Shown here in pieces: positions 1 through 8,633 of a DNA stretch of 64,000 nt. The position numbers were made by a program, and so were the translations under genes. Origin of the DNA: an uncultured Alistipes sp. Lineage in GTDB: Bacteria > Bacteroidota > Bacteroidia > Bacteroidales > Rikenellaceae. Numbering within the stretch: position 1 is the first letter of the stretch; the number at the start of each line of letters is the position of its first letter. The notes under the pieces are model-generated. The model did not search any database. It had not been told where the DNA came from and saw only the letters and a program-made list of their open reading frames with translations. Location of the stretch: assembly GCA_944326035.1 (NCBI GenBank), contig CALVCS010000008.1, positions 35,637-99,636 of the forward strand. The letters run 5' to 3'.

Positions 1-287
1 CCATGAAACTGGTGGGCGCCACCCGCTGGTTTATCATGAAGCCGTTCCTGGGCAGCAGCATTTTGCAAGGTATGTACGCCGGACTGATCTCCTGGGCCAT
101 GCTCCTGTTGATGATCATGGGCCTGAACGAAGGCCTGCCCGAAATCCATTTCCTCAGTGACCAACGCTATCTGATCGCCATCTTCGCGGCGCAAATGGTC
201 GGAGGTATTCTCATTTCACTGATTTTTACTACCTTCGCCGTACGGAAATTCTTGCGTATGCGCGCCGGAAGTATCCATATCTATTAA
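1..287 (+). CDS. ftsX: Cell division permease FtsX, C-terminal part (cut by window edge)
   Basis: This is the last part of an FtsX-type permease, the membrane partner of the FtsE ATPase, which signals to cell-wall hydrolases at the division site. The visible 94 residues begin with KLVGATRWFI, the conserved segment that precedes the third transmembrane helix in FtsX. Two hydrophobic segments follow, and the protein ends with a short basic tail. The ATG at base 3 is an internal methionine and not the true start, because the N-terminal membrane helix and the periplasmic domain are missing, so the gene continues to the left of the window. The downstream order DUF3098-uppP-truB is the usual Bacteroidota neighbourhood of ftsX, which supports the call. 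Confidence 0.88.
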   Translation, partial: MKLVGATRWFIMKPFLGSSILQGMYAGLISWAMLLLMIMGLNEGLPEIHFLSDQRYLIAIFAAQMVGGILISLIFTTFAVRKFLRMRAGSIHIY

Positions 288-306
288 ACCGTAATGACCC
301 TGCATC

Positions 307-582
307 ATGAATAAGGCGCAAAAACAATCCCCGGAAGCCCTCCGTGAAAAACAACGACAAATGCCGTTGACCTTCACCAACTATAAACTCATGCTGATCG
401 GCCTGGCCATCATCATCATCGGGTTCCTCCTCATGACCGGAGGCGGGAGCGACAACCCCAATGAGTTCAACTGGGAAATGTTCAGCTTCCGCCGTATTAC
501 CCTGGCTCCGATCGTCGTCCTGGCCGGATTCGCCTTCGAAATCTACGCCATCATGAAAAAACCAAAACCTAACAAAGAATAA
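307..582 (+). CDS. DUF3098 family small membrane protein
   Basis: This 91-residue protein has a polar, charged N-terminus, one hydrophobic helix around residues 28-44 and a second around residues 65-82, and a basic C-terminus (KKPKPNKE). The MTGGGSD-type loop after the first helix and the position between ftsX and uppP match the DUF3098 family, found almost only in Bacteroidota. No catalytic motif is visible. It probably sits in the inner membrane, and its constant linkage to ftsX and uppP suggests a role in envelope assembly or division, but no function is established. It starts 19 bases after the ftsX stop and ends 8 bases before uppP, so it is almost certainly co-transcribed with both. Confidence 0.8.
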   Translation: MNKAQKQSPEALREKQRQMPLTFTNYKLMLIGLAIIIIGFLLMTGGGSDNPNEFNWEMFSFRRITLAPIVVLAGFAFEIYAIMKKPKPNKE

Positions 583-590
583 CGCAGATT

Positions 591-1382
591 ATGGAATTGT
601 GGGAAGCTATCGTACTGGGCATCATTCAAGGTTTGACCGAATTTCTGCCCGTCTCCAGCAGCGGACATCTGGAAATCGCCAACGCCCTCTTCGGCATCCA
701 TGAAAGCAACAACCTGGCCTTTACCGTCGCCGTCCATGGGGCCACCGTCTTGAGTACCATCGTGGTGTTCTGGCGCGAAATCGGCCAACTGCTCAGCGGG
801 TTGTTCCGCTTCCAAATGAACGAACAAACCCGTTTCCTGATCAATATCGGCATCTCGATGATCCCCGTCCTGATCGTCGGCCTCTTCTTTAAAGATAGCG
901 TCGAAGCCCTCTTCACCAGCAACATGACCCTCGTCGGATGCACCCTGCTGGTCACCGCCGCCCTGCTGACGTTCTCACAATACGCTCCCCGTCGCAACCG
1001 CATGATGAGCCCGCTGAGCGCCCTGATGATGGGTATCGCGCAAGCCGTGGCCGTGTTGCCGGGACTTTCCCGCTCGGGATCGACCATCTCCACCGGCCTG
1101 ATCATGGGTGTTAAACCCGAAGAGGTCACCAAATTCTCCTTTCTCATGGTGTTGATCCCGATTCTGGGCATGAATTTCCTGAGTATCGTAAGCGGCAATT
1201 TCGCAGAAGGCGACAGCGTGGGAGCCCTCAACCTGATCGCCGGTTCCGTGGCGGCCTTCATCACCGGAACCCTCGCCTGCAAATGGATGATCGGCATCGT
1301 CAAACGCGGTAAACTGATTTGGTTCGCCCTCTACTGCCTGTGCGTAGGCGCCGGCGCCCTGATCTATTCCCTGATCCACTAA
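591..1382 (+). CDS. uppP: Undecaprenyl-diphosphatase UppP (BacA)
   Basis: UppP dephosphorylates undecaprenyl diphosphate at the membrane, regenerating the lipid carrier used for peptidoglycan and O-antigen building blocks. The 263-residue length is normal for the family. The first signature, QGLTEFLPVSSSGHL with its two key acidic/serine elements, lies at about residues 14-28, and the second, PGLSRSGSTI with the catalytic arginine, at about residues 156-165. Seven or eight hydrophobic segments are visible, as expected. The gene follows the DUF3098 gene by 8 bases and is followed by truB after a short gap, so it lies inside a ftsX-DUF3098-uppP-truB operon. Confidence 0.96.
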   Translation: MELWEAIVLGIIQGLTEFLPVSSSGHLEIANALFGIHESNNLAFTVAVHGATVLSTIVVFWREIGQLLSGLFRFQMNEQTRFLINIGISMIPVLIVGLFFKDSVEALFTSNMTLVGCTLLVTAALLTFSQYAPRRNRMMSPLSALMMGIAQAVAVLPGLSRSGSTISTGLIMGVKPEEVTKFSFLMVLIPILGMNFLSIVSGNFAEGDSVGALNLIAGSVAAFITGTLACKWMIGIVKRGKLIWFALYCLCVGAGALIYSLIH

Positions 1383-1393
1383 TCCCCGACGGC

Positions 1394-2173
1394 TTGAAAC
1401 AACCGCTCCACCCCGACATTCCCTTCGAGGAAGGGTATGTACTCCCCATCGATAAACCGCTGGGATGGACCTCCTCGGATGTGGTCCGCAAAATGAAAGT
1501 CGTCCTGCGCAAGTTGGGTTACCGCAAAATCAAAATCGGTCATGCCGGCACGTTGGATCCGCTGGCCACCGGGCTGTTGCTGATCTGTATCGGCAAGGCC
1601 ACCAAACAGGCCGAAGCCCTGCAGGCCGAAGAAAAAGAGTACCTCACCACCATCGAGTTGGGAGCCACGACCCCGAGTTTCGATCTGGAACACCCGATCG
1701 ATGAGACCTTCCCCTACGAACACATCACCCGAGAAGCTGTGGAACAGGCCCTGCGCGACATGCAAGGCGAACAGCTCCAGATACCTCCGCTCTATTCGGC
1801 CAAGATGATCGAAGGGAAACGCGCCTATGAATATGCCCGCCAAGGGGCCGAGGTCGAAATGCGTCGGGCCCTGATCCACATCTACGAAATGCGCCTCGAA
1901 GCCTTCGATCTGCCACGGGTGACGATTCGGATCCGTTGCAGCAAAGGAACTTATGTGCGCTCCATCGCCCGCGATCTGGGCCTACGACTGGCCAGTGGAG
2001 GTCACCTGACCGCTCTGCGACGTACCCGGAGTGGCGGCTTTCGGGTCGAAGAGGCCTACTCGCTCGAAGAGGCCGGACAAGCCTTGTTAGGAGAACAATG
2101 GAATCAAATGCAGGCCACCTTCACCGGCAAACGGTCGGACAGCGGCCGCATTTCCGAAGCCCTGCGACGCTAA
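1394..2173 (+). CDS. truB: tRNA pseudouridine-55 synthase TruB
   Basis: TruB isomerises uridine 55 in the T-loop of tRNAs. The conserved N-terminal block IDKPLGWTSSDVV appears near residue 19 of the chosen start, and the catalytic aspartate lies in HAGTLDPLATGLL near residue 47. The CSKGTYVRSIARDLG motif follows in the second half, then a short C-terminal PUA-like tail. The open frame extends back to base 1319, but that start would overlap uppP by 64 bases and prefix an unrelated arginine-rich stretch. I prefer the TTG at 1394, which lies 11 bases after the uppP stop and puts the N-terminus where TruB proteins normally begin. The start codon is the only uncertain point. Confidence 0.93.
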   Translation: MKQPLHPDIPFEEGYVLPIDKPLGWTSSDVVRKMKVVLRKLGYRKIKIGHAGTLDPLATGLLLICIGKATKQAEALQAEEKEYLTTIELGATTPSFDLEHPIDETFPYEHITREAVEQALRDMQGEQLQIPPLYSAKMIEGKRAYEYARQGAEVEMRRALIHIYEMRLEAFDLPRVTIRIRCSKGTYVRSIARDLGLRLASGGHLTALRRTRSGGFRVEEAYSLEEAGQALLGEQWNQMQATFTGKRSDSGRISEALRR

Positions 2174-2768
2174 AAATACCAAGCCAACCCTCCTCATCGA
2201 TAAACCCGAGCCACGACGCCCCGCTCTCGGTCATTTTCTGACAGGCTCTGCAAAACCAGCAACTCTTGTACTGTTTCAACCCAGACGATAATCTCCAGGC
2301 GAATTCCCTCCCTACAAGTTCTTCACGCCTGCTTGCCCTCAAGCCAAACCCTGCAAGATCGACCATCCCCAGGAGCAATCGCCCCATAAAAGCAGCCATT
2401 TCCCAGGAGCCACCGATCTCCCCAGAGTAGCCGTCCCGGTCTTCGAACCAAAACCCCTCCTACGGTAAGAGCAACCGGTCCCTTCTTCGAATCACAACTT
2501 GCCAACCGCAAGACCCGTCGCCCCTGCCCACGTCAAAACGCCACAACTCTTTTACTCTCACAAACGAATATGTATCAATTATTTAACAAACAATCTTCAA
2601 CCCGTCTGACAGCAAAAAATACAAAAAACAGCGAATCTTGAAACAAATTTCTCCTTTTTACGTATAATAAATACGATTTTTAGGCTTCGAAGGCTCCGAA
2701 ACCTCAGAGTTTCTGCAGATAAGGAGCGTTTCGAACAAACAGATAGTCTGGCAAATACTCATTCACTC
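2174..2768 (+). other. Long intergenic region upstream of queA with an AT-rich segment
   Basis: There is no convincing gene in these 595 bases. The first 380 bases are C-rich and hold only short frames without family resemblance. From about 2560 to 2680 the sequence turns strongly AT-rich. It contains an inverted repeat CGTAT-AATAA-ATACG at 2661-2675, and a TTGAAA (2638-2643) with a TATAAT (2663-2668) 19 bases later, a layout closer to a classical sigma-70 promoter than to the usual Bacteroidota box. Whether it is used is unknown. No tRNA or TAnnTTTG box is seen close to queA. Confidence 0.5.
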
Positions 2769-3818
2769 ATGAAACTTTCACAGTACAATTATCCCTTCTC
2801 AGCCGACATGTTGGCCAAGTATCCGGCTGAAAACCGCGACGAATCCCGTCTGATGGTCATCGACCGCAAAAGCGGAAAAATCAAACACCGGATATTCAAA
2901 GACATGATCGAATATTTCAAACAGGGAGATGTACTGGTTTTCAATGATACGAAAGTCTTCCCGGCCCGGCTGTACGGCAACAAGGAAAAAACCGGCGCCG
3001 AAATCGAAATCTTCCTGCTGCGAGAACTCAACCGAGACCTCAGACTCTGGGACGTACTGGTCGATCCCGCCCGCAAAATCCGGATCGGCAACAAACTCTA
3101 TTTCGGGGATGACGACCTGCTGGTCGCCGAAGTGATCGATAATACCACCTCCCGGGGCCGAACCCTGCGATTCCTGTTCGACGGCGATTACGACCAATTC
3201 AAAGAAACCCTCTATAAAATGGGGGAAACCCCGCTTCCGAAATGGATTCGCTCCAAAGTCGAACCCATTGACAAAGAACGTTATCAAACCATCTACGCCG
3301 CACACGAAGGCGCAGTCGCCGCCCCGACCGCCGGTCTCCACTTCAGCAAACACCTGATGAAACGCCTCGAAATCAAAGGCGTCGATCTGCAATTCCTGAC
3401 CCTCCATATCGGCTTGGGCAGCTTCCGCACCGTCGACGTGGAAGACCTGACCAAACACAAGATGGACTCCGAACAGTTCTTTATCCCGGAAAAAACCGCG
3501 GAAGCCGTCAACCGGGTCAAACGAGCCGGCGGAAAAGTCTGCGCCGTGGGAACCACTACCGTACGGGCCATGGAAAGTTCGGTCTCGACCGACGGTATGC
3601 TGAAACCTCACGAAGGCTGGACCAATAAATTCATCTTCTATCCCTATGAATTCAGCGTGCCCAACTGCATGATCACCAACTTCCACCTGCCCTACTCGAC
3701 CCACCTGATGATGGTCGCCGCCTTCACCGGCTACGACCTGCTGATGGAAGCCTACAAAGTGGCCAAAGAGGAAAAATACCGCTTCGGAACCTATGGCGAC
3801 GCCATGTTGATTCTCTAA
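2769..3818 (+). CDS. queA: S-adenosylmethionine:tRNA ribosyltransferase-isomerase QueA
   Basis: QueA transfers and isomerises the ribosyl part of S-adenosylmethionine onto 7-aminomethyl-7-deazaguanine in tRNA, making epoxyqueuosine. The 349-residue length is typical. Recognisable family blocks run through the protein: [13 protein letters not shown] near residue 19, [14 protein letters not shown] near residue 56, [11 protein letters not shown] near residue 184, [11 protein letters not shown] near residue 212 and the C-terminal [19 protein letters not shown] near residue 304. It stands alone after a 595-base gap. queG, which reduces the QueA product, lies at 28050-29009 in the same window, so the last two queuosine steps are both encoded here. 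Confidence 0.97.
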   Translation: MKLSQYNYPFSADMLAKYPAENRDESRLMVIDRKSGKIKHRIFKDMIEYFKQGDVLVFNDTKVFPARLYGNKEKTGAEIEIFLLRELNRDLRLWDVLVDPARKIRIGNKLYFGDDDLLVAEVIDNTTSRGRTLRFLFDGDYDQFKETLYKMGETPLPKWIRSKVEPIDKERYQTIYAAHEGAVAAPTAGLHFSKHLMKRLEIKGVDLQFLTLHIGLGSFRTVDVEDLTKHKMDSEQFFIPEKTAEAVNRVKRAGGKVCAVGTTTVRAMESSVSTDGMLKPHEGWTNKFIFYPYEFSVPNCMITNFHLPYSTHLMMVAAFTGYDLLMEAYKVAKEEKYRFGTYGDAMLIL

Positions 3819-3850
3819 GCTCGCATACGCACCCTTCTTTTTGCAACGCG

Positions 3851-3881
3851 TTTGTATTCTCGGCAAAAATTCGTACCTTTG
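3851..3881 (+). promoter_or_regulatory. Bacteroidota-type promoter for the GT5-like/DUF4270 pair
   Basis: A TTTG at 3851-3854 is followed after exactly 19 bases by TACCTTTG at 3874-3881, a full match to the Bacteroidota -33/-7 consensus. Transcription would start near 3888, about 20 bases before the ATG at 3910. No other promoter is visible for the following two genes. Confidence 0.75.
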
Positions 3882-3909
3882 CCTTTGCCGTACTATTTAA
3901 CATAGCAGA

Positions 3910-4728
3910 ATGAGCAACGCCAGGATTTTATATGTTTGTCAGGAAATTACGCCTTACCTCCCGGAAACCGACATGTCGGTGCTCTGCCGGACCCTCTCAC
4001 AAAGCATGCAGGAACGAGGCTATGAAATCCGTACATTCATGCCCCGCTACGGCCTCATCAATGAACGGAGAAATCAACTCCACGAAGTGATCCGCCTCTC
4101 GGGGATGAATCTGATCATCGACGACAACGATCACCAACTGATCATCAAAGTCGCTTCGATCCCCTCGGCTCGCGTTCAAATCTATTTCATCGATAACGAA
4201 GACTATTTCCACCGAAAGGCGATCGTTTCCGACGAAAACGGATTCTTCGACGATAATGACGAACGGGCTATCTTCTTCGCCCGAGGCGTGCTGGAAACGG
4301 TCAAAAAACTGCGCTGGACCCCCGATATCGTCCATATCCACGGTTGGTTCTCCTCCATCGTGCCGATCTATCTGCGCAATACATTCGCCGATGACCCCGT
4401 CTTCAAAAAGGTGAAGATCATCGTATCCCTTTACGATGACGCCTTCCCCGGCACCTTAAACGAAAACTTTAAAGCCAAAATCGCCGGCGAAGGGGTCCCC
4501 CTGAAAAAATTGGAACTTTTATCGAATCCTACATACCAAAATCTGATGCAGTACGTTCTTAGCTATGCAGACGGTGTGATTCTGGAAACAGCCGCCCCCG
4601 ATGCACAGTTGATGGAATATTTGTCTCACAGCGGCAAACCCGTACTGCCCTATCAGCCGGACAAATCTTCATCGGCCTATCTGGATAGTTATCAAGCGTT
4701 TTACAACAAAATTCAGGCTCATGAGTAA
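3910..4728 (+). CDS. Half-size glycogen/starch synthase-like protein (GT5 N-terminal domain only)
   Basis: The 272 residues correspond to the N-terminal Rossmann domain of GT5 glycogen synthases. The protein begins with RILYVCQEITPY, continues with GYEIRTFMPRYG and has DIVHIHGWFSSIVPIYL near residue 139, equivalent to the DVVHAHDW segment of GlgA. The second GT-B domain is absent. The ADP-glucose-binding KTGGL element that should follow the first strand is replaced by PETDM at residues 18-22, so glucan synthesis looks unlikely. The stop overlaps the next gene by 8 bases, which implies translational coupling to the DUF4270 lipoprotein. It may be a scaffold or a glycan-binding derivative, but its true function is unknown. 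Confidence 0.7.
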   Translation: MSNARILYVCQEITPYLPETDMSVLCRTLSQSMQERGYEIRTFMPRYGLINERRNQLHEVIRLSGMNLIIDDNDHQLIIKVASIPSARVQIYFIDNEDYFHRKAIVSDENGFFDDNDERAIFFARGVLETVKKLRWTPDIVHIHGWFSSIVPIYLRNTFADDPVFKKVKIIVSLYDDAFPGTLNENFKAKIAGEGVPLKKLELLSNPTYQNLMQYVLSYADGVILETAAPDAQLMEYLSHSGKPVLPYQPDKSSSAYLDSYQAFYNKIQAHE

Positions 4729-6106
4729 GCGTTTCGCCCGTTTGGCGGCTCAGGGGGCTCTGCTCGGAATGGTGATCGGAGCTGCCGCTTGTACGGAAGT
4801 GAACAATGTGGAAGGCAATAGCCTGATTCCGCAGAATCAGCAATTAAGCATCGCCCAAATGGAGGTGACGGGGATCGACGCTTATCAAGCTAAAGTAGAC
4901 TCCATCCCGGCCGTTTATCACACCTATGGATATGTCGGGCGAACCGAAAGTCCGACCTTCGGCAAAACTCAAGCCATGTGGGTGGGACAATATGCCCCCG
5001 TGTGGTTCAGCGTGGCGGAACTCTCTTTCGGCGACAACCCGCAAGTCGACTCCTTGGTCTTATACCTTACCGTCAACTCTTCCGCCTATTTCGGTGACAC
5101 GACCGTCGCTCAAACTTTCCAGCTACACGAAGTGAAAACGCGTTTTCACTCCAACTCCATGTACTATACCAACCGCGATATTTCTAAAGATATCGACCCC
5201 GAACCATTGGCCACCTTCGAATACAAAGGCCATGGCAATATACGAATCCCCTTAACCAGCGCCAAAGCCAACGACCTCGCCACTCGACTGCTGGACACCT
5301 CCGGAGAGGTGTATCACAGTGGCAATGACTCGCTGTTCGTCAATCGCTTCCCGGGTTTCTGCATTCTCCCGGCCGACAACTCGAACTGGAATGCCGCGGC
5401 CATTCCGATCGAACCATCGTCGTCTACCGTGGGATTCTTCACCCATCACGCCCTCGACGCCCAAACTGATACCGCCGTCAGCGTCGTCTATGCCTTTGAC
5501 CCGACGACCCTGCCGCTGGTAAACTTCAACCTTTTCCAGCACGATTATAGCGGAACGGAATTGGCCGGTGTGACCTCTAACGATACACTGCCTACTTCGA
5601 ACACCGTCTCACTGGGCTATATTCAAGGGGCCGGCGGAGTCTCGACCTATCTCCGTTTCACCGAAGAGTTCATCCAGGCCCTCAAAGACAAAATCCAAGA
5701 CCCCTATCGCCTGATGCTGGTCAACGGAGCCTATCTCCAGATCGGGATCCATAATCCAACCCCGGAAACCTTGGATCAAGCGTTCAATCGCGTGGGCTCG
5801 TACGCCAATTACTCCAGCTTCACACCGATCACCGACTACGAATATACCGACGAATTAAATACCTATAATCCCATTACCCTCCCCTATGGCGGATACCTGA
5901 ACCGTACCCAAAACGGCTATTCGCTCAACATCACGCGTTTCGTACAAACCCTCGTCGATGCCAAAGAGGTCAAAAGTCGAACGTTTATGTTAGCCCCCGC
6001 TTTTGAAGAGCTGTATGGCCAGGACGGCGTGATATTGGAGGTGGGACCCACCGCGGAAAATCCAACCCCGTTAACCGTTACAATTACCTATACCTTACTA
6101 CACTAA
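4721..6106 (+). CDS. DUF4270 family lipoprotein
   Basis: This is a 461-residue secreted lipoprotein. A basic start (MSKRFAR), a hydrophobic stretch and the lipobox GAAAC near residue 24 mark export and lipid attachment. The rest is rich in beta-strand-like segments with the pattern of the Bacteroidota DUF4270 family, including SLVLYLTVNSSAYFGDT near residue 111 and a C-terminal region starting around LNITRFVQTLVD. DUF4270 proteins are thought to sit on the outer membrane surface or in the periplasm; their role is not known. The ATG lies inside the end of the preceding GT5-like gene (8-base overlap), and a terminator hairpin follows at 6121-6147, so the two genes form a closed unit. Confidence 0.82.
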   Translation: MSKRFARLAAQGALLGMVIGAAACTEVNNVEGNSLIPQNQQLSIAQMEVTGIDAYQAKVDSIPAVYHTYGYVGRTESPTFGKTQAMWVGQYAPVWFSVAELSFGDNPQVDSLVLYLTVNSSAYFGDTTVAQTFQLHEVKTRFHSNSMYYTNRDISKDIDPEPLATFEYKGHGNIRIPLTSAKANDLATRLLDTSGEVYHSGNDSLFVNRFPGFCILPADNSNWNAAAIPIEPSSSTVGFFTHHALDAQTDTAVSVVYAFDPTTLPLVNFNLFQHDYSGTELAGVTSNDTLPTSNTVSLGYIQGAGGVSTYLRFTEEFIQALKDKIQDPYRLMLVNGAYLQIGIHNPTPETLDQAFNRVGSYANYSSFTPITDYEYTDELNTYNPITLPYGGYLNRTQNGYSLNITRFVQTLVDAKEVKSRTFMLAPAFEELYGQDGVILEVGPTAENPTPLTVTITYTLLH

Positions 6107-6120
6107 ATCACCAAATAACC

Positions 6121-6147
6121 AAAACCTAAAGAGCCACTTTAGGTTTT
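6121..6147 (+). terminator. Intrinsic terminator after the DUF4270 gene
   Basis: An 11-base-pair stem (6121-6131 with 6137-6147) with a 5-base loop runs into a T-rich stretch. It separates the GT5-like/DUF4270 unit from topA. Confidence 0.8.
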
Positions 6148-6173
6148 TCTCTTTTTATATCGTACAGAAAACC

Positions 6174-8480
6174 ATGCAGGATAATCTGGTCATCGTCGAA
6201 TCTCCGGCCAAAGCCAAAACCATCGAAAAGTTTCTGGGCAAAGACTATGTCGTCAAGTCGAGCTTCGGTCATATCCGCGACCTGTCCAAAAAAGAGTTGG
6301 GCATCGATATCCAACACAACTTCACGCCGCACTACGAAATCTCGCCCGACAAGAAAAAAGTCGTCGCCGAGCTGGAAAAACTCGCAAAATCGGCCAAAAC
6401 CGTCTGGTTGGCGTCCGATGAAGACCGCGAAGGAGAGGCCATCTCGTGGCACCTGTCGCAGGTGCTGAACCTTGACCCCAAAACCACCAAACGAATCGTA
6501 TTCCACGAAATTACGAAAAACGCGATTCTGCACGCCGTCGAAAACCCTCGTTCGATCGACATGAACCTGGTCAACGCGCAACAAGCGCGTCGTATTCTGG
6601 ACCGGCTGGTGGGTTTTGAGCTCTCCCCGGTGCTGTGGAAAAAGATCAAACCCTCGCTCTCGGCCGGACGCGTCCAAAGCGTGGCCGTCCGTCTGATCGT
6701 CGAACGGGAACGCGAAATCATGGCCTTCCAACCGACCGAATATTATCGGGTCGTTGCCGATTTTACCCTGCAAGACGCGCAAGGTCAAACCACCACCTTC
6801 AAGGCCGAACTGAATAAACGCCTCGCTACGGAACAAGAGGCCCTGGCCCTGCTGGAACGCTGCAAAACCGCCACTTTCCAGGTGCTGCACGTCGACCAGA
6901 AACCCTCCAAACGCAATCCGCCCGCTCCGTTTACCACCTCAACGCTCCAACAGGAAGCCGGCCGTAAATTGGGCATGTCCGTTTCGCAGATCATGTCGGT
7001 CGCTCAACGACTTTACGAAGCGGGGTATATCACCTACATGCGTACCGACTCCGTCAACCTGTCGGGACAGGCCATCGCTGCCGCCAAAGAAGAAGTCATC
7101 CGGGAGTTCGGTGAAAAATACAGCGAAGTCCGCAACTTCAAAACCAAAACCAAAGGGGCTCAGGAGGCTCACGAAGCAATCCGCCCCTCTTACATGAATC
7201 GCTCGGAAATCGACGGCACCTCGCAGGAAAAACGCCTTTACAACCTGATCTGGAAGCGCACCATGGCCTCCCAAATGGCCTCGGCTCAGATCGAGCGTAC
7301 GATCGTGGATATCGCAATCGACGGAGCCCCCGAACGCTTCGTAGCAACGGGTGAGGTCATCAAATTCGACGGTTTCTTGCGGTTGTACTCCGAAGCGACC
7401 GAAGATGACAACTCGGAACACGAAACGGCCATTTTGCCGGTATTGCAGGTCGGTGACCGCCCCGAAGCCAAAACGATCACCGCCTCCCAACGCTTTACGC
7501 AATCCCCGGCCCGATACAGCGAAGCTTCGCTGGTGAAACACCTGGAAGAATTGGGTATCGGACGACCTTCCACCTACGCCCCGACTATCTCCACGATCAT
7601 CACCCGCGGGTATGTCGTCAAAGAAAATCGGGAGGGGGTCAAACGCGAATACCTGCAGTTGAAACTGGACAAAGGCAAACTGTCACGCAAAATGCTCAGC
7701 GAGCAGGTAGGAAAAGAGAAAAACAAGCTCTCCCCGACCGACATTGGCATGATTGTCACCGACTTCCTCGACGAACAATTCGCCGCCATCATGGACTACA
7801 ACTTCACGGCCACCGTCGAAAAACAGTTCGATGAAATCGCAGAAGGGACCAAAAGCTGGGTGGATATGTTGAAAGAATTTTACAGCGCCTTCCACCCCAA
7901 AGTCGATCAGGCCCTCGAAAGCCAACCGGTGAAGAGCAATCAACCCCGTCTGTTGGGCACCGATCCCAAAAGCGGTAAACCGGTCTTTGTGAAGGTCGGT
8001 CGGTTCGGACCCGTCGCCCAAATCGGTGGCGCCGAAGGCGATCCGGACAAACCCCGCTTCGCCAGCCTGAAAAAGGGACAACTCGTCGCCTCCATCACCT
8101 TAGAAGAGGCCCTGGATCTGTTTACCCTACCCCGCCATATCGGGTCGTTCGAAGACAAAGAGGTGGTGATCGGGATCGGTAAATTCGGTCCGTATGTCCG
8201 GCACGACGGCAAATTCGTCTCGCTGGCCCGTACTGACGATCCCTACACGATCGAACTGCCTCGAGCCATCGAACTGATCGAAGAAAAACGCCGCAAAGAT
8301 CAAAAAAGCAAAGAGCCGATCCAAACATTTGCAGAAGAGCCCGGTCTGCAGGTGCTCAACGGACGTTATGGACCGTACATCGCTTTCAACGGGAAAAATT
8401 ACCACATTCCCAAGAGTGAGGATCCCGCCACCCTGACGCTGGATCAGATTCGGGAAATCATCGCCAAATCGAAAAAATAA
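6174..8480 (+). CDS. topA: DNA topoisomerase I TopA
   Basis: Type IA topoisomerase that relaxes negative supercoils by cutting and rejoining one DNA strand. The N-terminal Toprim domain starts at once with LVIVESPAKAKTIEKFLG and carries the metal-binding DEDREGEAISWHL at about residues 82-94. The catalytic tyrosine is in YITYMRTDS near residue 288. The C-terminal part has glycine-rich repeats (GRFGPVAQIGG, GKFGPYVRHDG, GRYGPYIAFNG), which are topoisomerase C-terminal repeats, but no cysteine zinc fingers of the E. coli type, as is common in Bacteroidota. The 768-residue length is normal. It converges with rluD and shares a strong hairpin terminator with it. Confidence 0.97.
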   Translation: MQDNLVIVESPAKAKTIEKFLGKDYVVKSSFGHIRDLSKKELGIDIQHNFTPHYEISPDKKKVVAELEKLAKSAKTVWLASDEDREGEAISWHLSQVLNLDPKTTKRIVFHEITKNAILHAVENPRSIDMNLVNAQQARRILDRLVGFELSPVLWKKIKPSLSAGRVQSVAVRLIVEREREIMAFQPTEYYRVVADFTLQDAQGQTTTFKAELNKRLATEQEALALLERCKTATFQVLHVDQKPSKRNPPAPFTTSTLQQEAGRKLGMSVSQIMSVAQRLYEAGYITYMRTDSVNLSGQAIAAAKEEVIREFGEKYSEVRNFKTKTKGAQEAHEAIRPSYMNRSEIDGTSQEKRLYNLIWKRTMASQMASAQIERTIVDIAIDGAPERFVATGEVIKFDGFLRLYSEATEDDNSEHETAILPVLQVGDRPEAKTITASQRFTQSPARYSEASLVKHLEELGIGRPSTYAPTISTIITRGYVVKENREGVKREYLQLKLDKGKLSRKMLSEQVGKEKNKLSPTDIGMIVTDFLDEQFAAIMDYNFTATVEKQFDEIAEGTKSWVDMLKEFYSAFHPKVDQALESQPVKSNQPRLLGTDPKSGKPVFVKVGRFGPVAQIGGAEGDPDKPRFASLKKGQLVASITLEEALDLFTLPRHIGSFEDKEVVIGIGKFGPYVRHDGKFVSLARTDDPYTIELPRAIELIEEKRRKDQKSKEPIQTFAEEPGLQVLNGRYGPYIAFNGKNYHIPKSEDPATLTLDQIREIIAKSKK

Positions 8481-8517
8481 CCCCGGGAACCTCGTTTCCC
8501 GTTTCCCCTCATACGCC

Positions 8518-8546
8518 AGGAGGGGGTCTCAGAGAGACCCCCTCCT
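8518..8546. terminator. Hairpin between convergent topA and rluD
   Basis: A perfect 13-base-pair stem (8518-8530 with 8534-8546) with a 3-base loop is followed on the plus strand by a short T-rich run. It lies between the ends of topA and rluD and probably serves mainly topA, though it can also form on the minus strand. Confidence 0.8.
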
Positions 8547-8566
8547 GTTTTATTCGTCAGCCATGA

Positions 8567-8633
8567 CCTATTCCTCCTCGTCCAACCGACGATGAAGTTA
8601 TCCACGGCCTATTCCTCGTCCAGCCGACGATGG
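8567..8633. repeat. Duplicated 3' end of rluD
   Basis: Bases 8608-8633, covering the last codons and stop of rluD, recur with few changes at 8567-8595, about 41 bases further downstream. The second copy has a 3-base insertion and still encodes a tail RRLDEEE followed by a stop in its own frame, against RRLDEE-stop in the gene. This looks like a small tandem duplication of the gene tail that left an extra copy after the stop codon. Confidence 0.65.

Noticed and set aside
2174..2768. A tRNA gene in the gap before queA
   Set aside because: No acceptor-stem pairing or T-loop motif could be found on either strand.
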